64,000 bases of DNA, from the NCBI RefSeq assembly GCF_041429775.1, contig NZ_CP163421.1, positions 1,637,001 to 1,701,000 on the forward strand, in the 5' to 3' direction. Positions 60,388 through 64,000 of this stretch are shown in pieces. This stretch comes from Glycocaulis abyssi. GTDB lineage: Bacteria > Pseudomonadota > Alphaproteobacteria > Caulobacterales > Maricaulaceae. The position numbers were made by a program, and so were the translations under genes. The notes beneath the pieces are model-generated. The model saw nothing but the letters and a program-made list of their open reading frames with translations, searched no databases and was not told where the DNA came from. Positions within the stretch are counted from its first letter, which is position 1. Every line of letters starts with the position of its first letter.

Positions 60388-60495
60388 CCTCCCCCGTTCA
60401 CGGGGGAGGTGTCAGCGTAGCTGACGGAGGGGGGAGCTTTCTTGAACAATCCCCCCCTCGGCCTTTCAGGCCACTCCCCCCGTAAACGGGGGGAG
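60388..60495. repeat. REP-like double-hairpin dispersed repeat, copy 2, between ruvA and ruvB
   Basis: It opens with CCTCCCCCGTTCACGGGGGAGG and contains GTCAGCGTAGCTGAC and GGCCTTTCAGGCC palindromes. It closes with CCCCCCGTAAACGGGGGG. The plan is the same as 16994-17098 with different inner palindromes. It interrupts an operon whose genes are normally adjacent. Confidence 0.87.
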
Positions 60496-60514
60496 AAAAA
60501 GCATGTGACGCCCC

Positions 60515-61174
60515 TCACCGTGCCAGCTCCTTCAGAGCGGCGCGGATCAGCATGGTCTCGCCGGCTTGGGGGTTGGCGGTGATGGCGAGCGCGACCGCGT
60601 GGCGCGCTTCACTCTCGCCATAGCCCAGATTGACGAGCGCGCTGATCGCCACTTCGCGGGCATCGTCATCTTCGGTTTCGGGAGCGGCTGCGGGCGTGGC
60701 AACAACCGCCGGAGTGTCGCCATCGGACAATGCCTCCACAAGGCTCTCAGAGTCCTTCTGGGAGCGCCGGCGCGCAGGCGGCGCCTTGCCCTTCAATTCC
60801 ACCGCGATGCGCTCAGCGAGCTTTCTACCCACCCCCTTGGCGCGTTCAAAAGCCGACGCATCGCCGAGCGCCGCCGCGGTCTCGATGCCCGAAGCCGAAA
60901 CGGCATCCAGCAGCGCCAGGGCGTGCTTCGCGCCAACGCCCTGCACACCCTGCAGGCGCACGAACCAGGCGCGTTCCGCTTCGGTCAGGAAGCCGAACAG
61001 CCGGAACGCATCCTCGCGCACATAGGTCTCGATATGCAGGGTGATGCCGGTGCCGAACTCCAGGCGCGAGCGCGCGCGGCTGCCAAGCGAGACGAGATAG
61101 CCCACCCCGCCGACATCGATGACGGCATCCTCATCGCCGAGCGCCACCACCACGCCTTTGAGCATCCCGATCAT
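60515..61174 (-). CDS. ruvA: Holliday junction-binding protein RuvA
   Basis: This 219-aa protein has an N-terminal OB fold (MIGMLKGVVVALGDEDAVIDVGGVGYLV), helix-hairpin-helix repeats (LQGVQGVGAKHALALL; FERAKGVGRKLAERIAVEL) and domain III (NLGYGESEARHAVALA). An acidic, Ala-rich linker separates the last two. Its ATG overlaps the ruvC stop by 4 bp. Confidence 0.97.
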   Translation of the reverse strand: MIGMLKGVVVALGDEDAVIDVGGVGYLVSLGSRARSRLEFGTGITLHIETYVREDAFRLFGFLTEAERAWFVRLQGVQGVGAKHALALLDAVSASGIETAAALGDASAFERAKGVGRKLAERIAVELKGKAPPARRRSQKDSESLVEALSDGDTPAVVATPAAAPETEDDDAREVAISALVNLGYGESEARHAVALAITANPQAGETMLIRAALKELAR

Positions 61175-61668
61175 GCGCTCATCCTCGCTATCGAACCGCG
61201 ATGATGCGCATGACAGATCGCCACCGCCAGAGCATCGGCGGCGTCCGCCGTGGCGCGGCTGCCCGGCAGGATGACGGCGATCATGGCGGCCACCTGCCCC
61301 TTCTCTGCCGCGCCTGTGCCGACGACAGACTTCTTCACCAGACGCGGCGCATATTCGGCAACGCTCAAACCCGCCCGCGCGGCAGGCAGGATCGCGGCTG
61401 CGCGCGCCTGCCCCAGCTTCAGGGCTGTGCCTGCGTTCGCGCTGACGAACTGGTCTTCTACCGCCGCCTCATGGGGCGTGTACTGCGCCACCAATGCCTC
61501 CACGGCGGCAAAGATCGCTTCCAGACGTTCAGGCAACGGCGCTTTCACCGGCGCCTTGATGACGCCGTGGGCCACCAGAGACAGGCGCGTGCCGGTCTGG
61601 TCGATCACGCCCCAGCCGGTGGCCGCAAGGCCCGGATCAATGCCAAGAATGCGAATCGTCTGGCTCAT
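61171..61668 (-). CDS. ruvC: Crossover junction endodeoxyribonuclease RuvC
   Basis: This 165-aa Holliday junction resolvase has the first catalytic Asp11 in GIDPG, acidic residue in AVEDQFVS, and the final pair in ATADAADALAVAICHAHH. ATG 61668 (MSQTI) is chosen; the frame is open upstream into the gap before tkt without conserved sequence. Confidence 0.96.
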   Translation of the reverse strand: MSQTIRILGIDPGLAATGWGVIDQTGTRLSLVAHGVIKAPVKAPLPERLEAIFAAVEALVAQYTPHEAAVEDQFVSANAGTALKLGQARAAAILPAARAGLSVAEYAPRLVKKSVVGTGAAEKGQVAAMIAVILPGSRATADAADALAVAICHAHHRGSIARMSA

Positions 61669-61705
61669 CGGGCGAGCATACAGGATTGCCCCCGCCCTTC
61701 GAGCG

Positions 61706-63691
61706 TCAGACCCGCTTGAGCGCTTCCTCGACGACACGCTCCGCCGTGATGCCAAAATGCTCATAGAGCTGTTCGGCAGGTGCGGACGCGCCAAAGCCTG
61801 TCATGCCGACAAATCCGCCCTCGCGGCCAATGATGGCATCCCAGCCCCAGCGGATTGCAGCTTCGACGGCGACGCATGGCACGCCGTCCGGCAGGATCGA
61901 GGCGCTATAGGCATCATCCTGTTTGAGGAAGCGCTCCAGAGAGGGCGCACTAACCACGCGCGCCTTCACGCCCTTGTCGGCCAGCATGTCACGCGCCTGC
62001 ACGGCCAGTTCCACTTCGGTGCCGGTGGCGATCAGCACAATTTGCGGCGCACCGCCTTCGGCCTCGCGCAGCACATAGGCACCGCGTGCGGAGAGGTTTT
62101 GCGATCCGTCATCCTCGCGCAGATGCGGCACACCCTGACGCGACAGGGCGAGGATGGCCGGGCCGTCATTGCGCTCCAGCGCGCAGGACCAGCTTTCGGC
62201 TGTCTCCAGCGCGTCGCAGGGCCGCCAGGTTTCAACACCCGGAATGGCGCGCAGGGCCGAGAGGTGCTCGACCGGCTGGTGGGTCGGGCCGTCTTCGCCC
62301 AGCCCGATGGAATCGTGGGTCAGCACATAGATGACGCTCTGGTTCATCAGCGCAGACAGGCGGATCGCCGGGCGGCAATAATCAGAAAAGATCAGGAAGG
62401 TGCCGCCATAGGGCGTGATCCCGCCATGCAGGCTCATCCCGTTCATCGCGGCGGCCATGCCATGCTCGCGCACGCCGTAATGGATGTAGCCGCCGGAGAA
62501 ATCGTCAGACCTGATGATGGCCTGCGAGCTCGCCTTGGTCAGGTTCGAGCCCGTGAGGTCTGCCGAGCCGCCGATCAGCGCGGGATAGTCCGCCGCAATC
62601 GCTTCGAGCACCTTGCCGGACGCGGCGCGCGTAGCGAGCTTGGGCTTTTCGGCCACCACTTTGGCAATGTGCGCCTTCAGCGCTTCCTGCGCGGCCTTTG
62701 GCACGCCGCCGGCCATGCGCGCGATGAAGGCATCGCGCACATTCGATGCCGCCAGACGGTCATTCCACGCCTTGCGGGCGGCGGCGCTGCGCGTGGCCAT
62801 TTCCTGCCAGTCGGCATAGATGTTTTCCGGCACCTCGAACGGGCCGTGCTCCCAGCCGAGCGCCTTCCTTGCGCCTTCGATCTCTTCTGCACCCAGCGGC
62901 GAGCCGTGCGAACCGGCAGTGCCCGCCTTTTTCGGTGCACCATACCCAATCGTGGTGCGGCAGGCGATCAGGACCGGGCGGTCACTGGCTTTGGCGCGCG
63001 TCAGCGCCGCGTCCACTGCTGCGGGATCATGGCCATCGACGCTGAGCGTATCCCAGCCCGCCGCTTCAAAGCGCGTCTTGTGATCGACCGTATCGGAGAG
63101 CTCGGTCGAGCCATCAATGGAGATGGAATTGTCGTCCCACAGCACAATGAGGCGGTTGAGTTTCAAATGGCCTGCCAGCGAAATGGCTTCCTGGCTGATC
63201 CCCTCCTGCAAATCGCCGTCTGATGCGATCACCCAGGTATGGTGATCGACCAGCGCATCGCCGAAATGCGCATTGAGGATACGCTCGGCCAGCGCCATGC
63301 CGACAGCGGTGGAAATGCCCTGCCCCAGCGGGCCGGTGGTGGTTTCGACGCCGGGCGTGTGGCCGAACTCCGGGTGGCCGGGCGTTTTCGAGCCGAGCTG
63401 CCGGAAGTTTTTCAGCTCATCGATGGTTACCCCGTCCACCCCGATCAGGTGCAGGATGGAGTAGATGAGCATGGAGCCATGGCCCGCCGACAGCACGAAC
63501 CGGTCCCGGTCGGGCCATTGCGGATCAGCCGGATCGAACTTGATATGCTTGCCCCAGAGCACCGCCGCCGCGTCGGCCATGCCCATCGGCATGCCCGGAT
63601 GGCCGGACTTGGCCTTCTCGACAGCGTCCATCGACAGGGCCCGGACCGCATTGGCCATCGGACGGATACGGTCAAGATCAGGAGCGGTCAT
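61706..63691 (-). CDS. tkt: Transketolase
   Basis: This 661-aa thiamine-diphosphate enzyme of the pentose phosphate pathway has the TPP motif [13 protein letters not shown]...[12 protein letters not shown]. The conserved SGHPGMPMG and [14 protein letters not shown] segments are also present. It is full length for the family. It stands with pgi as a sugar-phosphate pair upstream of the ruv genes. Confidence 0.97.
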   Translation of the reverse strand: MTAPDLDRIRPMANAVRALSMDAVEKAKSGHPGMPMGMADAAAVLWGKHIKFDPADPQWPDRDRFVLSAGHGSMLIYSILHLIGVDGVTIDELKNFRQLGSKTPGHPEFGHTPGVETTTGPLGQGISTAVGMALAERILNAHFGDALVDHHTWVIASDGDLQEGISQEAISLAGHLKLNRLIVLWDDNSISIDGSTELSDTVDHKTRFEAAGWDTLSVDGHDPAAVDAALTRAKASDRPVLIACRTTIGYGAPKKAGTAGSHGSPLGAEEIEGARKALGWEHGPFEVPENIYADWQEMATRSAAARKAWNDRLAASNVRDAFIARMAGGVPKAAQEALKAHIAKVVAEKPKLATRAASGKVLEAIAADYPALIGGSADLTGSNLTKASSQAIIRSDDFSGGYIHYGVREHGMAAAMNGMSLHGGITPYGGTFLIFSDYCRPAIRLSALMNQSVIYVLTHDSIGLGEDGPTHQPVEHLSALRAIPGVETWRPCDALETAESWSCALERNDGPAILALSRQGVPHLREDDGSQNLSARGAYVLREAEGGAPQIVLIATGTEVELAVQARDMLADKGVKARVVSAPSLERFLKQDDAYSASILPDGVPCVAVEAAIRWGWDAIIGREGGFVGMTGFGASAPAEQLYEHFGITAERVVEEALKRV

Positions 63692-63730
63692 GGGGATGGG
63701 CCTCTGGTGAGTTTCGCGAATATGGCGGCG

Positions 63731-64000
63731 TCAAAGCCTGAATAGCCGGGCAAGGTCAAGACTGGCACGGTCAAACCGGCTGTGATTACCTTCGAGGAGA
63801 TCGGTTGTGAGCCGCTTGCCCAGCTCTACCCCCCACTGGTCGAACGGGTTGAGGCCGTAGATCAGCCCCTCGCAGAACACTTTGTGTTCATGGACGGCGA
63901 TCAGCGCGCCCAGCCCTTCCGGGTCAAGGCATTCAAGCATGATGACAGAGCTGACGCGCCCGCCGGGCAGGGTCTTGTGGGCGGCCAGATCGCCCTCGCC
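63731..64000 (-). CDS. pgi: Glucose-6-phosphate isomerase, C-terminal part
   Basis: Only the last 89 codons lie in the window; the frame continues past the edge, so the Met at 63940 is internal. The signature HKTLPG...(G)ALIAVHEHKVFCEGLIYGLNPFDQWGVELGK is the P_GLUCOSE_ISOMERASE_2 region, containing the active-site Lys near the end. It interconverts glucose-6-phosphate and fructose-6-phosphate. Confidence 0.95.
   Translation of the reverse strand, partial: GEGDLAAHKTLPGGRVSSVIMLECLDPEGLGALIAVHEHKVFCEGLIYGLNPFDQWGVELGKRLTTDLLEGNHSRFDRASLDLARLFRL

Noticed and set aside
61250-63223. Long plus-strand open frame (about 657 codons) opposite transketolase and ruvC
   Set aside because: The minus strand encodes unmistakable tkt and ruvC, and the antisense product shows no recognisable motif.
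1-64000. CRISPR arrays, tRNA or rRNA genes, integrase or phage modules
   Set aside because: No spaced direct repeats, cloverleaf-type segments, rRNA sequence or phage structural proteins were seen on reading either strand.

Overview
The window is GC-rich, densely coded DNA from an alphaproteobacterium. The best guess is a Caulobacterales/Maricaulales-type stalked or dimorphic marine bacterium (Hyphomonadaceae or Maricaulaceae). This is inferred from a Caulobacter-like flagellar layout (fliL-fliM diverging from flgF-flgG-flgA-flgH, fliX diverging from flgI-flbY), perfect CtrA-type TTAA-N7-TTAA boxes, sigma54 -24/-12 promoters ahead of the late flagellar operons, a PodJ-like Sel1/peptidoglycan-binding protein and a class I lysyl-tRNA synthetase. 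No rRNA, tRNA, CRISPR array, prophage or complete insertion sequence was recognised.

Region 1 (1-24 kb) is mixed housekeeping and accessory DNA. It holds the 3' part of a PodJ-like gene; a TauE/SafE - TIGR02186 - DUF3429 - VOC run; a ligase-associated DNA-damage helicase and its partner phosphoesterase PdeM, with an acetyltransferase gene between them; a prolyl oligopeptidase lipoprotein; a tandem pair of MntA/HepT toxin-antitoxin modules whose antitoxin genes share a nearly identical 162-bp 5' segment; and an AbgT-family transporter cut short and fused in frame to a headless glutathione S-transferase. After these come MscS, a 332-bp element with terminal inverted repeats, a degenerate receiver protein, two hotdog thioesterases, redox enzymes, a MATE pump, pyrD and an S24 regulator.

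Region 2 (24-30.6 kb, mostly minus strand) has lysK flanked by two similar modules, each made of small membrane proteins plus a short XRE repressor. Each module has a strong sigma70-type promoter with palindromes placed on it. Next to them is a short AT-rich patch with two tiny membrane proteins, then a 1-Cys peroxiredoxin.

Region 3 (30.6-50 kb) starts with SixA, a membrane glycosyltransferase and a YqaA-like protein, then the flagellar cluster. fliO-fliP and flgB-flgC-fliE diverge around a CtrA box. fliL-fliM-DUF6468-MotE-like-large TPR protein form one minus-strand operon. flgF-G-A-H run from a sigma54 promoter. Two tandem STAS-like proteins, a cysteine-poor DksA and fliX follow, then flgI-rod-binding protein-flbY from a second sigma54 promoter. 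Early genes carry CtrA boxes and late genes carry sigma54 sites, as expected of the Caulobacter class II/III cascade.

Region 4 (49.8-64 kb, all minus strand) is a conserved housekeeping run: pgi (partial), tkt, ruvC-ruvA-ruvB, ybgC, tolQ-tolR-tolA-tolB-pal-cpoB, tilS, ftsH and a DUF167 gene. It covers Holliday-junction processing, the Tol-Pal envelope-constriction machine, tRNA-Ile lysidine synthesis and membrane proteolysis. Palindromic dispersed repeats sit between ruvA and ruvB and between ybgC and tolQ.
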